DNA of 64,000 nt. It comes from Streptococcus mitis. Its GTDB lineage: Bacteria; Bacillota; Bacilli; Lactobacillales; Streptococcaceae. Below the pieces are notes generated by a model, which was not told the origin of the DNA, did not search any database, and worked only from the letters and a program-made list of their open reading frames with translations. Below, piece after piece: positions 24,768 to 33,725 of the stretch; position 1 is the first letter of the stretch, and the number at the start of each line of letters is the position of its first letter. The translations under genes were made by a program, and so were the position numbers. The stretch spans positions 6,384-70,383 of the forward strand of contig MKYF01000042.1 in assembly GCA_001914195.1 (NCBI GenBank), written 5' to 3'.

Positions 24768-25585
24768 TATGAATTCCCCACTAATTCTATCACATCCACA
24801 TTATGAGTATCTGCACTCAATTTAACAGTTACTTCTCGTGTCAAATAGTCTGTACTATGCGTTGTGGCAACCACTTCACCAACAGGAATATCCGCAACGT
24901 TAAAGTTTCCTAATCCACCCGTTGTCACCTTATCGCCTGTACTAATATCGCTACTACTATTTAATTGACTAATTTTTAGAACTTCATTTTCCTTGTCATA
25001 GCCAACAATAATCCCATAAATTGTAGTAGAACCATGTTGAATTTTAACAGAAATCTTATCAGCATTTTCCGTATTTGTCAAAAGGTTGACCATAGTAGAG
25101 TTCTCCTCTACTTTTGAAACACTCCCAATCAAGCCACCATTTGCAATAGCTAACATGTTCTCAGAAGCCCCTTTTGATTTACCTACATCTAAGGTCAATT
25201 CCTGCTTCCAAGATACCGGAGAACGCATAATAACATCTGCTGCCAAAGTCTTTGTAGCTTGCAACTTGGACTTCATACCAAGCAATTGGCGCAGTTGTTC
25301 ATTTTCCGTCTTTAAACTTTCCGCCTCATTTGATTTAACTTCTAACTGGTAAATCTGTTTCTTCAAACTTTCATTTTCATTATATGTTCGTGTCAAATGA
25401 GCCAAATCTGATTTGACAGAATCAAACCACTGAAAAGGTTTTTGCACAACCCTATCAACCAATGAGATTCCATCTCCTAATTTTGTCACAATTGTACTTG
25501 AATAAGTCGTCGCTAAGAGAGCCGACACAAGCAGAACAGTGACAAAAACAATAATGACATATTTTGATTTTTTAAAACGGTTCAT
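24767..25585 (-). CDS. mreC: Cell-shape protein MreC
   Basis: A 272-residue bitopic membrane protein. One membrane helix (about 8-30), a coiled-coil (about 65-105, LKKQIYQLEVKSNEAESLKT), then the extracellular beta-barrel region with ANGGLIGSVSKVEENSTMV and TGDKVTTGGLGNF. It scaffolds the peripheral cell-wall synthesis complex with RodZ, MreD and PBPs; rodZ lies about 3 kb upstream in the same orientation. Confidence 0.94.
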   Translation of the reverse strand: MNRFKKSKYVIIVFVTVLLVSALLATTYSSTIVTKLGDGISLVDRVVQKPFQWFDSVKSDLAHLTRTYNENESLKKQIYQLEVKSNEAESLKTENEQLRQLLGMKSKLQATKTLAADVIMRSPVSWKQELTLDVGKSKGASENMLAIANGGLIGSVSKVEENSTMVNLLTNTENADKISVKIQHGSTTIYGIIVGYDKENEVLKISQLNSSSDISTGDKVTTGGLGNFNVADIPVGEVVATTHSTDYLTREVTVKLSADTHNVDVIELVGNS

Positions 25586-25643
25586 ATCCCTACCTTTATA
25601 TCAAAAACTGTTACAGTAACTTTTTATCGATTCCTGAAATCTA

Positions 25644-26438
25644 CTAAGATTTTAAGAAAAATAAACAACAACCAAGTACGAGAACAACAAGAATGGTCAG
25701 CGTATCCTTTCGAGTCCATTTCAATTGTCTGTATTGACTTCTGCCTTTTCCACCCTGATAACCACGCGCTTCCATAGCGATAGCCAAGGAATCCGCACGT
25801 TTTAAACTTGTCGCAAAAAGAGGAATCAAAATGGGAATCATCGCCTTTACTTTTTGAACGATGCTTCCTTCACCAAAATCCACTCCACGTGCTTTCTGCG
25901 CATTCATAATCCGCGTCGTATCATCCATCAAGGTCGGAACAAAACGTAGACTCATGGACAGCATCAATCCAATTTCATGAACTGGAACTTTCACACGCTT
26001 TAAAGGCGCTAACAAAGCTTCGACAGCTGAGGCCAAACTTAAGGGCATGGTCGTTAAGGTTAACAAAGTTGAAAAGAAAATAATCAATACAAAACGACAA
26101 AAAATAATCCCAGCTTGTTGCAAAGCATAATCTGTGATTCTCATAAACGAAAATTCAAATAAAACATTCCCATTAGAAATGAAAAACAGTTGAAAAATAG
26201 TTGTGAAGGCAATCAAGAAAAACATAGATTTCAAGCCCTGAATAAAAAATGAAAGAGATACTCCTGACAAGGCAATAAATATCCCTGTCGCTATAAAAAG
26301 AATTAAATTCGTCAAGGGATTATTAGCCAAAAAAACAATCAAAATCAGTAGCATCATAGCCAGTAATTTGCTACGTGGATCCAACCGGTGAACAATCGAA
26401 TCCCCTGGGATATAACGCCCCAAAATCATACTATCCAT
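25644..26438 (-). CDS. ecfT: ECF transporter transmembrane subunit EcfT
   Basis: A 264-residue membrane protein, the shared T-component of vitamin/metal ECF transporters. It has five or six hydrophobic segments and the two conserved cytoplasmic Ala-Arg-Gly motifs: MNAQKARGVDFGEG and AMEARGYQGGKGR. These couple to the ATPases. It follows the two ATPase genes with an 8-nt overlap. It serves several separate S-components elsewhere in the genome (for example riboflavin, folate, thiamine). Confidence 0.94.
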   Translation of the reverse strand: MDSMILGRYIPGDSIVHRLDPRSKLLAMMLLILIVFLANNPLTNLILFIATGIFIALSGVSLSFFIQGLKSMFFLIAFTTIFQLFFISNGNVLFEFSFMRITDYALQQAGIIFCRFVLIIFFSTLLTLTTMPLSLASAVEALLAPLKRVKVPVHEIGLMLSMSLRFVPTLMDDTTRIMNAQKARGVDFGEGSIVQKVKAMIPILIPLFATSLKRADSLAIAMEARGYQGGKGRSQYRQLKWTRKDTLTILVVLVLGCCLFFLKS

Positions 26439-27270
26439 TTAGCGACTCCTTGAACTCCTCTATCTTAATCGATAATCGTTTAAATGACACGCCTCTATCA
26501 GCCAACCGTTTACAAAAGGCCGTAATTTTAGGTACTCCCAGCTGCACTTCTTCCATAAAAACAACATCTTGAAAGACATCACTCGGTCTACCACCCTTCA
26601 CTAAACGTCCCTTTTCCATCACATAGACTTGATTCGCATATTCAGCCACATCATCCATCAAATGCGTTACCAAAACAATAGTCATCCCTGACTGATGGAG
26701 TTTTTTGAACAAATTCATCAACTCTTTTCTCCCCAGGGGATCTAGGCCTGCTGTGGGCTCATCTAAGACTAATATAGCTGGTTCCATGGCAAGTATGCCT
26801 GCAATGGCGACACGTCTCATTTGTCCACCTGATAGCTCAAACGGACTGCGATCAAAAAGTGATTCATCAATTCCAACCAGAGCCAGTTTCTCACGCGCAA
26901 TCTGCTCCGCATCTTCTTCAGAAACTCCAAAATTTTGTGGTCCAAAAGCAACGTCCTTCAAAACTGTTTCTTCAAAGATCTGATTTTCAGCAAACTGAAA
27001 TACCAAGCCAACCTGTTTTCTAATTTGACGAATATCTTTATTTTTAGAATTCGAGGTGATTAAGGTATCAAAAACTCGTACAGTTCCTTGACTTGGCACC
27101 AATAAACCATTTAAGAGTTGCAAAATAGTTGATTTCCCGCTACCTGTATGCCCAATTAAGGCCGTATAAGAACCATCCTCAATCGTCAAAGAAACATCCG
27201 ACAAAGCTGTTGAAGCTAAGGGAGTACCTTCTTGATATGTAAAACTCACATTTTCTAGAGCAATTCCCAT
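26431..27270 (-). CDS. ecfA2: ECF transporter ATPase EcfA2
   Basis: A 279-residue ABC ATPase with Walker A GHTGSGKST, Q-loop FQFAENQIFEETV, signature LSGGQMRRVAIAG, Walker B ILVLDEPTAGLDP and switch His in LVTHLMDDVAEY. The Q-loop wording is typical of EcfA2. Start overlaps ecfA1 by 16 nt. Pairs with EcfA1 and EcfT. Confidence 0.94.
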   Translation of the reverse strand: MGIALENVSFTYQEGTPLASTALSDVSLTIEDGSYTALIGHTGSGKSTILQLLNGLLVPSQGTVRVFDTLITSNSKNKDIRQIRKQVGLVFQFAENQIFEETVLKDVAFGPQNFGVSEEDAEQIAREKLALVGIDESLFDRSPFELSGGQMRRVAIAGILAMEPAILVLDEPTAGLDPLGRKELMNLFKKLHQSGMTIVLVTHLMDDVAEYANQVYVMEKGRLVKGGRPSDVFQDVVFMEEVQLGVPKITAFCKRLADRGVSFKRLSIKIEEFKESLNG

Positions 27271-28082
27271 AGCTTATCCTCTAGCTCACTTTCTGTCAAA
27301 TAATTTTCAGGCAAATCATAGCCATTCTGGCTCAAAGAATGTTTTAATTGATTGGCAAAAGGATCGTCTAATCCAATTTGATCCAAATCATTTCGAGAGA
27401 AAAGATCTCTTGGACTACTAGTTGATTCAATTTCCCCTTTTTTCATGACCAACACACGATCACTCATGGCAACTTCTTCCAAATCATGTGTAATGGAAAT
27501 GACCGTCATATCATAGTCTTTTCGAATTCCTTTTACTGTCTCAATCAGTTCTCTACGCCCCTCAGGATCCAACATACTTGTTGCTTCATCTAGGATTAGA
27601 ATAGCTGGTCTTAGGGCTACAACACCTGCAATAGCTACACGTTGCTTTTGGCCACCCGATAGACGCGCTGGCTCTCTCTTTTTAAAGTCCAACATGCCAA
27701 CTAAAGCTAGAGCTTCCTCCACTCTCTTTTTCATTTCTTGACGAGAAAGGCCCTGATTTTCCAAACCAAAGGCAACATCATCTTCAACAGTCGCTCCAAC
27801 AAATTGATTGTCTGGATTTTGAAAAACCATACCGATTTGACGACGTATACTCCAAACATTCCCCTCAGTCAACCGTTGGCCATCAATTGCAATCTCTCCG
27901 GATTCTGCTTCAAGTAAGCCATCAATTAATCGAACCGTCGTTGATTTACCACTACCATTATGCCCTACAATCGAAAGCCATTCTCCACGTTTCACGTGAA
28001 ACGTAATATCCTTCACATCGTAATATTCCTGACTTTCCTTATAGCGAAAAGAAAGATTTTTTACATCAATTATTGATTTCAT
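27255..28082 (-). CDS. ecfA1: ECF transporter ATPase EcfA1
   Basis: A 275-residue ABC ATPase with Walker A GHNGSGKST, Q-loop FQNPDNQFVGATV, signature LSGGQKQRVAIAG, Walker B ILILDEATSMLDP and THDLEEVAMSD. The Q-loop and switch match EcfA1. A perfect parS-like palindrome is embedded in its coding sequence at 27988. Start overlaps the pgsA stop by 4 nt. Confidence 0.94.
   Translation of the reverse strand: MKSIIDVKNLSFRYKESQEYYDVKDITFHVKRGEWLSIVGHNGSGKSTTVRLIDGLLEAESGEIAIDGQRLTEGNVWSIRRQIGMVFQNPDNQFVGATVEDDVAFGLENQGLSRQEMKKRVEEALALVGMLDFKKREPARLSGGQKQRVAIAGVVALRPAILILDEATSMLDPEGRRELIETVKGIRKDYDMTVISITHDLEEVAMSDRVLVMKKGEIESTSSPRDLFSRNDLDQIGLDDPFANQLKHSLSQNGYDLPENYLTESELEDKLWELL
27988..28003. 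promoter_or_regulatory. parS-like ParB-binding palindrome in ecfA1
   Basis: CGTTTCACGTGAAACG is a perfect 16-bp palindrome (18 bp with the flanking A and T) and matches the parS core TGTTTCACGTGAAACA at 14 of 16 positions. It lies about 22 kb left of dnaA. Confidence 0.85.
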
Positions 28083-28624
28083 TTCGAACCAAATGTCCCT
28101 TTAAATACATAGGCACTACCCTTGAAATAATCATAGCCAGAGTAGATAGTGAAAAATAAGGCTACATAAAGTAGAACTTGACCAAGCAAAGTCCAATGTA
28201 ATAGCAAGAAAATAATGGCAAACATCTGACTGAAAGTTTTAATTTTTCCAGGCATTGCCGCTGCTAAAACCGTTCCACCAGTTTCAACCAATAAAAGCCT
28301 TAAACCTGTCACAGCCAACTCTCGACAGATAATAACTGCAACAATCCAAGCCGGAGCCATACCTAACTCAATCAACATAATAAAAGCCGACATAACTAGT
28401 AACTTATCCGCCATAGGATCTGCAAATTTACCAAAATTACTGACCACATTCCATTTACGAGCTAAATATCCATCTAAATAGTCGGTAATACTGGCAACAG
28501 CAAAGATAATAGCTGCCACTATATGACTCTCTATCGAATTTCCTATCGTTAAAATAAAGATAAAAATAGGTATAAAGAGAATTCGACCTATTGTTAAGAG
28601 ATTGGGAATTTGTTCTTTTTTCAT
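28079..28624 (-). CDS. pgsA: CDP-diacylglycerol--glycerol-3-phosphate 3-phosphatidyltransferase
   Basis: A 181-residue membrane enzyme that makes phosphatidylglycerolphosphate, the precursor of phosphatidylglycerol. It has the CDP-alcohol phosphotransferase signature across DYLDGYLARKW and GKFADPMADKLL (DG-x2-AR-x8-G-x3-D-x3-D) and four to five membrane helices. In bacilli and streptococci it follows rodZ, as here. Mutations in pgsA are a known route to daptomycin resistance. Confidence 0.95.
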   Translation of the reverse strand: MKKEQIPNLLTIGRILFIPIFIFILTIGNSIESHIVAAIIFAVASITDYLDGYLARKWNVVSNFGKFADPMADKLLVMSAFIMLIELGMAPAWIVAVIICRELAVTGLRLLLVETGGTVLAAAMPGKIKTFSQMFAIIFLLLHWTLLGQVLLYVALFFTIYSGYDYFKGSAYVFKGTFGSK

Positions 28625-28634
28625 TCGTTTTTCC

Positions 28635-29477
28635 TTAATTTTTAGTAAAGGTTACAGTGATTTGTCCAGTCTGAGCTGTTAATTTCGATAAATCAACAGT
28701 CTGATTATCTACTGTCAAAGCAACACCTTTTACAACACCTAACGTAATTGTTACAGGACTTTTAGTTGCAACTGTTGCTTCTGCACTTTTCTTCTCTGGC
28801 GATAAGGTTACACCGCCCTCAAGTTCGCTTTCTGAAACGCTGACCCAACTTGTAACATCTGAAACTGCCAATTGCAATTTAACTGTTTCCTTACTTGTCT
28901 TATAAGCGATTTCTACATGATTTCCTTCGCCTGATACACTTATAGCTGATTCTACACTAGAAGAACTGCTAGATGAACTACTACTTGAAGAGTGGGGAAC
29001 AGAGCTAGTTGAACTTATTGAACTTGTTGATTGAACCACACTGTAATTAGAAAGAGAAGCCCCCTCTGGTTGAGTTTGAATGTAGTTCCAAACATAATAG
29101 GTCACAAAAATTAAAATCGATAAAGCAAAAAGGATAAAATAAAATAAAGGTAAAAAGGATGTTTTTTTCTTCTTTTTCTTACTTGAACGTCTACGACCTG
29201 TCAACTCATCTTCATCAACATCTACTTCCTCATAAGTAATCATACTCCCCGAATCATAAGCATCCAAAACAATTTGATCATCTAACTCAACAGCCCATGC
29301 ATATTTTTTCAAGAAAGAACGCGTGTAAAAAGGACTTGGAAGTTGATCGAAATCGTCTGCTTCCATTGCTTCCAACATATCTAACTGGATTTCTGTCTTT
29401 TTCTGCAATTCATCTAAACTCAATCCCTGATTGATTCTAGCTAATCGTAAAACCTTACCAATTGTTTTTTTCCTCAT
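28635..29477 (-). CDS. rodZ: Cell-shape protein RodZ (helix-turn-helix plus DUF4115)
   Basis: A 280-residue bitopic membrane protein. Cytoplasmic HTH (about 1-85, IGKVLRLARINQGLSLDELQ), a basic KKKKKK juxtamembrane stretch, one membrane helix (about 105-130), a Ser-rich extracellular linker (about 145-180), and a C-terminal DUF4115 beta domain. It is a morphogenesis scaffold that works with MreCD. ATG at 29477 is favoured (AAGGG 9 nt upstream); a Met three codons earlier is possible. The unusual poly-Ser linker is not a homopolymer at the DNA level. Confidence 0.9.
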   Translation of the reverse strand: MRKKTIGKVLRLARINQGLSLDELQKKTEIQLDMLEAMEADDFDQLPSPFYTRSFLKKYAWAVELDDQIVLDAYDSGSMITYEEVDVDEDELTGRRRSSKKKKKKTSFLPLFYFILFALSILIFVTYYVWNYIQTQPEGASLSNYSVVQSTSSISSTSSVPHSSSSSSSSSSSSVESAISVSGEGNHVEIAYKTSKETVKLQLAVSDVTSWVSVSESELEGGVTLSPEKKSAEATVATKSPVTITLGVVKGVALTVDNQTVDLSKLTAQTGQITVTFTKN

Positions 29478-29518
29478 ACTTGTCATCCCTTCTTTCTAGT
29501 GTCTATTATGATAGGTTA

Positions 29519-30802
29519 CTACGATGGGAATATTGTAAAATCAACTATATCCCCTTCATCTATTAAGTGATGCCCTGCTTCAAGGACATCCTCTAAAGTA
29601 ATTTCCTGTAAAATCTTTGGTAAATCAAAAATTGTCTCACCATGTTCAAAAGCATCATATTGCGTTGCAATAAATTCAAGAGAGTTCATGCTACTGAAAA
29701 ATTCTCCAAACATCTCTCTTTTGATAATATCTAAATGATCCTCTGTAATATCTAAATCCTTTGTAAAATTACGAATAGCCTTCCTAAACTGATGAGATAA
29801 AGCAACTGGCTCTCTCGTATCCATTGTCAACATAACAAAATGAAAACGACTTGTTACTTCAATTTCAAGAGATAAGGAAGCATCTATTTTACCTGATTCA
29901 TATAACTTTTGAAAACGATCCGAAGTCCAACCAAACATCATTGCAAACAATAATTTTAATAAAATATGATGTCGATAGCAATCCGCTTCAGCAACTTTTC
30001 GCTTACCTCTAATCCCAATCGCTAGTTTAGGAGAAGATACTTCCATTCTCATACTGTCCGTTTTCTTTACATCTTGTAAAAGCAACTTTTCTCTTGCTAC
30101 ATCCTGAACATCTAAATCTTTCAGTTCTTTGCTTTCAAAATAGTCCTGTACTCTTTCCACATCAAAATTACCAACTAAAAACAGAGACATATTTACAGGT
30201 TTGTAAAACCTTGTAAAGTTTTCTTGCAAATTAGTTAAATTGATTTGGGAAATGGACTCCTCGCTTCCAACTATATCCGTTGCTAAAGGTGTACCAGGAT
30301 ACAAATTCGCTAAAGTTGAAAAGAATAAACACGAATCTGGGTCATCTTGATACATTTCTCGTTCTTGCTGAATAATATCCTGCTCTCTTAAAATGGAATC
30401 TTCAGTAAAATGTGCTGATGTTACCAATTCATCAAGTAACTCTAAATTTTCTAAAAAATGATCCGTTGCTGAAAAAAGATAGCTTGTTTTTGTAAAGCTT
30501 GTAAAGGCATTACTATCTGCACCTAGACTCGTAAAAGCTGACATCAAATCGCTAGCATCTTCTCTCTCAAATAATTTATGTTCAAGAAAATGAGCAATTC
30601 CTGCAGGATATTCTTTTACATCTCCGTCAACTTCTGTGACAAGCGTATCTACCGAACCAAATTGTACAGTTACACTCCCGTAAACCTCTTTAAATTCCTT
30701 TTTAGGCAAAAGAGCTACTGTCAATCCATTTGACAAACGAGTCCGATAAACTATTTCTTTTACAGCTGGATAGTATTTTTCTTCAAAAACAACCTTTGTC
30801 AT
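29519..30802 (-). CDS. M16-family zinc-peptidase-like protein YfmH (EF-P modification-associated)
   Basis: A 427-residue M16 peptidase-like protein. It keeps the inverted zinc motif HxxEH in AGIAHFLEHKLFE, and the downstream Glu is in an EREMYQDDPDS context. In B. subtilis the orthologue pair YmfF/YmfH is linked to 5-aminopentanol modification of elongation factor EF-P, and the same gene cluster also carries rodZ and pgsA, exactly as here. Whether this streptococcus makes that modification is not shown by the sequence. Start overlaps the stop of the partner gene by 4 nt. Confidence 0.82.
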   Translation of the reverse strand: MTKVVFEEKYYPAVKEIVYRTRLSNGLTVALLPKKEFKEVYGSVTVQFGSVDTLVTEVDGDVKEYPAGIAHFLEHKLFEREDASDLMSAFTSLGADSNAFTSFTKTSYLFSATDHFLENLELLDELVTSAHFTEDSILREQDIIQQEREMYQDDPDSCLFFSTLANLYPGTPLATDIVGSEESISQINLTNLQENFTRFYKPVNMSLFLVGNFDVERVQDYFESKELKDLDVQDVAREKLLLQDVKKTDSMRMEVSSPKLAIGIRGKRKVAEADCYRHHILLKLLFAMMFGWTSDRFQKLYESGKIDASLSLEIEVTSRFHFVMLTMDTREPVALSHQFRKAIRNFTKDLDITEDHLDIIKREMFGEFFSSMNSLEFIATQYDAFEHGETIFDLPKILQEITLEDVLEAGHHLIDEGDIVDFTIFPS

Positions 30803-32049
30803 TCTATTCCTTCCATAAAGTAAATCGCTTGTAGTTTCACATTATTAGCTGCTCTACAAATAGCCTCTTTGTCAACTTGCTCTAGTTTTACAATCCAACT
30901 TTTAAAGTCTGCTGAAGATTTTCCAAGCAAGGCATTTTGATAAGCACGTTCAATCAATGAACTTTGATTATCTTGAGAAAGCAACAAAGACCGACGAATC
31001 ATTTCCTTGGTCTGCTCTAGCTCAAGCTCTGTAAAATATCCTTTTTTTAAATCAAGCAGTTGATTATTCATCATTTTTCGAGCCTGATTCCGATTTTCTC
31101 GATCAATGCCAGCATACATCCTCAAGAATCCACTAAACAAATCAAGCTGACTTGAAATAGTATAAGCTAATCCAGCATTTTCACGGACATTTGTAAATAG
31201 TTTAGAGTGAGCAAATCCACCAAGTAAACCATTCATTACAATCATGGGTAAATGTTGCTCATCACCATATTCAGAAGGGCAATGATAACCTAATTCCAAA
31301 ATGGATTGTCCCACATTTTTCCGGACCATGCCTTCCTGAAGGATATTGGAATAAGGTTGACAATACTGAACCTTCACATCTCCTTTTCGACCTTTAAAGC
31401 CAAATGATTCTAATACATTTTGAATTTCAACCTCATTAAAATCACCTAGGAAAAAGAAATCTATTCGATCATTGGCCAAAAATTCTTGGAAACAAGAATA
31501 AGAACTTTGTGGAGTTTCAGCTAAAATACGATTTCGTAAATCACTATATTCCAATTGAAGACGTTCATCATGAAAAAACAATTTATCCAATTCTTTATGT
31601 GCAAAATAAAAAGAATCATCCATATCAGCTGCTAAACTTGCTAGCAATTGTTTTTTCTCAATTTCAAATAAGGCCGGATCAAACCCATTATCAACTACTA
31701 CGGGGGAAAAAAGAGTTTCTTTTACTAGTTCCAAAACCTGAGAAGTTAGCACATTTTTCCTACTTAAAAACTCATCACGAACATAGGTAAATGTCAATTC
31801 TACAATATGACTTTGCCCTCTTCTGAAACAATTAGTTGACATATCTGTGCCGTATAGACTGGCTAAATGTCTCCTCAAATCTTGAGAAGTGGGATACATC
31901 TGATTAGCAGTCTCTAGCATACTCGCACTCAACATGCGACCTGCAATCGTCTCGAGGGATAATGGAGCTGTAAAACGCACGGTGATTTTGTTCGTTTTAA
32001 ACTTCTTTGATTGGATAAAATGTGTTGAAATTCCATGCACTAACTCCAT
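30799..32049 (-). CDS. M16-family inactive paralogue YfmF (EF-P modification-associated)
   Basis: A 416-residue M16-like protein in which the zinc site is lost (AGRMLSASMLETA at the equivalent position lacks HxxEH), so it is probably the non-catalytic half of a heterodimer with YfmH. First gene of the run yfmF-yfmH-rodZ-pgsA-ecfA1-ecfA2-ecfT. A TATAAT -10 with TG extension lies 28 nt upstream, and the Shine-Dalgarno sequence is AAGGAGG. Confidence 0.8.
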   Translation of the reverse strand: MELVHGISTHFIQSKKFKTNKITVRFTAPLSLETIAGRMLSASMLETANQMYPTSQDLRRHLASLYGTDMSTNCFRRGQSHIVELTFTYVRDEFLSRKNVLTSQVLELVKETLFSPVVVDNGFDPALFEIEKKQLLASLAADMDDSFYFAHKELDKLFFHDERLQLEYSDLRNRILAETPQSSYSCFQEFLANDRIDFFFLGDFNEVEIQNVLESFGFKGRKGDVKVQYCQPYSNILQEGMVRKNVGQSILELGYHCPSEYGDEQHLPMIVMNGLLGGFAHSKLFTNVRENAGLAYTISSQLDLFSGFLRMYAGIDRENRNQARKMMNNQLLDLKKGYFTELELEQTKEMIRRSLLLSQDNQSSLIERAYQNALLGKSSADFKSWIVKLEQVDKEAICRAANNVKLQAIYFMEGIE

Positions 32050-32076
32050 GATTTACCTCCTTATATACAGACTTCT

Positions 32077-32082
32077 ATTATA
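32077..32082 (-). promoter_or_regulatory. Promoter of the yfmF-rodZ-pgsA-ecf run
   Basis: TATAAT with an extended TG-A- upstream on the minus strand. Confidence 0.65.
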
Positions 32083-32181
32083 TCACGAAAACCTGAAATT
32101 TTCTTGTTCCCTGTAACACTTTTGAAATAAAAATCGCTTACATTTCTCCCTGTTTCTCTCACTATTTTTAGGAAAATATGG

Positions 32182-32187
32182 TATAAT
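32182..32187 (+). promoter_or_regulatory. Extended -10 promoter of yaaA-recF
   Basis: TATGG-TATAAT. The predicted start gives a short leader with GAGGTG before the yaaA ATG. Confidence 0.7.
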
Positions 32188-32207
32188 ACCAAAGATTGAG
32201 GTGAATT

Positions 32208-32576
32208 ATGGAATACAAATTATTTGAAGAATTTATTACCCTCCAAGCACTACTCAAAGAACTTGGAATTACACATAGCGGAGGAGCTATCAAATCATTT
32301 CTCTCTGAACATTCTGTTTACTTTAATGGGGAATTAGAAAGTCGTCGTGGTAAAAAACTTCGTATTGGCGATAAAGTTGACATCCCTGACATGGACATTG
32401 ACATCTTGTTGACACAACCTACTTCTGAAGAACAAGATGAATACCAAGCTGATAAAGTTGAAAAAGAACGAATCGCTAAACTCGTCAAAGAGATGAATAA
32501 GGGAGTAAAAAAAGACAAATCCAAACCTGCTTCATCACCTAAAAGCAAACAAGCTCCGCGATTCCCTGGTAGATAA
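32208..32576 (+). CDS. yaaA: S4-domain RNA-binding protein (YaaA), RecF-adjacent
   Basis: A 122-residue protein with an S4 RNA-binding fold in the first 65 residues (TLQALLKELGITHSGGAIKS and FNGELESRRGKKLRIGDKV) and a Lys-rich charged tail. The B. subtilis orthologue YaaA sits directly before recF, as here, and is thought to associate with the ribosome, so a role in large-subunit maturation is possible. recF follows after 2 nt. Confidence 0.88.
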   Translation: MEYKLFEEFITLQALLKELGITHSGGAIKSFLSEHSVYFNGELESRRGKKLRIGDKVDIPDMDIDILLTQPTSEEQDEYQADKVEKERIAKLVKEMNKGVKKDKSKPASSPKSKQAPRFPGR

Positions 32577-32578
32577 TC

Positions 32579-33676
32579 ATGTGGCTACAAAACCTATCTC
32601 TCAAGACTTTTCGTAACTACAAAGAGACGAAAATAGACTTTAATCCTAAATTGAATGTCTTTTTAGGACGTAATGCACAAGGAAAAACAAATATGTTAGA
32701 GGCTATCTATTTTTTAGCCTTAACGCGTAGTCATAGAACTCGAACAGATAAAAATCTCATTCATTTTGATGAGGAACAACTTCATCTTTCAGGTCTCGTT
32801 CAGAAAAAAACTGGATCCATTCCCCTAGAAATCGAACTAACACAAAAAGGCCGTGTGACAAAAGTTAATCACTTAAAACAGGCGCGCCTTTCAGATTATG
32901 TGGGACAAATGAATGTTGTTTTATTTGCTCCTGAAGATTTACAACTAATTAAAGGAGCACCTTCGGTTCGACGGAAGTTCATTGATATGGAACTTGGACA
33001 AATTAAGCCAATCTATTTATCAGATTTAACCAATTATAATCACATCCTAAAACAAAGAAACACTTACCTAAAATCAGCTCAAAAAATAGATGACACCTTC
33101 CTTTCTGTGTTGGATGATCAGCTAGTTGATTATGGATGTCGTGTAATGAATCACCGCTTAGATTTCATAAAAAAACTAGAATCATTTGCGCGTAAGAAAC
33201 ATTTTGAACTCTCTAATCAGATTGAAGAGTTGTCAATATCTTATCAATCTTCTGTCAAGATAACTGACAAAGAAGACTTATCCGAATCTTTCAAAATTGC
33301 TTTAGAAAAAAGTAGATCCAGAGATTTATTTAAAAAGAATACTGGTGTCGGTCCTCATCGAGATGATATTTCTTTTTATATAAATGGGATGGACGCTAGT
33401 TTTGGGAGTCAAGGCCAACATCGTAGTCTCGTCCTTTCTATAAAATTAGCAGAAATCGAGTTAATGGAAAGTATTACTACAGAATCTCCAATATTACTAC
33501 TTGACGATGTTATGAGCGAACTTGACAATACCAGACAACTAAAATTATTAGAAACGATTTCTCAGTCAATCCAAACTTTTATCACAACAACAAGCTTAGA
33601 CCATCTTCAAAATCTACCAGAAAATCTAAGCATCCTCACTATTCAGGATGGTAAAGTTACTGTAAACAAAAATTGA
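32579..33676 (+). CDS. recF: DNA replication and repair protein RecF
   Basis: A 365-residue SMC-like ATPase that loads RecA at gaps with RecO and RecR. Walker A GRNAQGKTN, signature FGSQGQHRSLVLSIKLAE, Walker B ILLLDDVMSELD, and TTTSLDHL near the C-terminus. Unlike B. subtilis, it is not in the dnaA-dnaN operon; here it lies about 17 kb to the left of the origin on the head-on strand, as in other streptococci. Confidence 0.95.
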   Translation: MWLQNLSLKTFRNYKETKIDFNPKLNVFLGRNAQGKTNMLEAIYFLALTRSHRTRTDKNLIHFDEEQLHLSGLVQKKTGSIPLEIELTQKGRVTKVNHLKQARLSDYVGQMNVVLFAPEDLQLIKGAPSVRRKFIDMELGQIKPIYLSDLTNYNHILKQRNTYLKSAQKIDDTFLSVLDDQLVDYGCRVMNHRLDFIKKLESFARKKHFELSNQIEELSISYQSSVKITDKEDLSESFKIALEKSRSRDLFKKNTGVGPHRDDISFYINGMDASFGSQGQHRSLVLSIKLAEIELMESITTESPILLLDDVMSELDNTRQLKLLETISQSIQTFITTTSLDHLQNLPENLSILTIQDGKVTVNKN

Positions 33677-33685
33677 CAACATTGT

Positions 33686-33720
33686 AAAAGAACTCCTATT
33701 TTCACGGGAGTTCTTTTTAT
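33686..33720. terminator. Bidirectional terminator between recF and guaB
   Basis: AAAAGAACTCC / GGAGTTCTTTT stem with a short loop; T-runs on both strands; convergent genes on each side. Confidence 0.9.
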
Positions 33721-33725
33721 TTCTT

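Noticed and set aside
28950..29010. Poly-Ser repeat in rodZ as a phase-variation tract
   Set aside because: The serine codons are mixed (TCA, TCT, AGC, AGT), so there is no simple DNA repeat.
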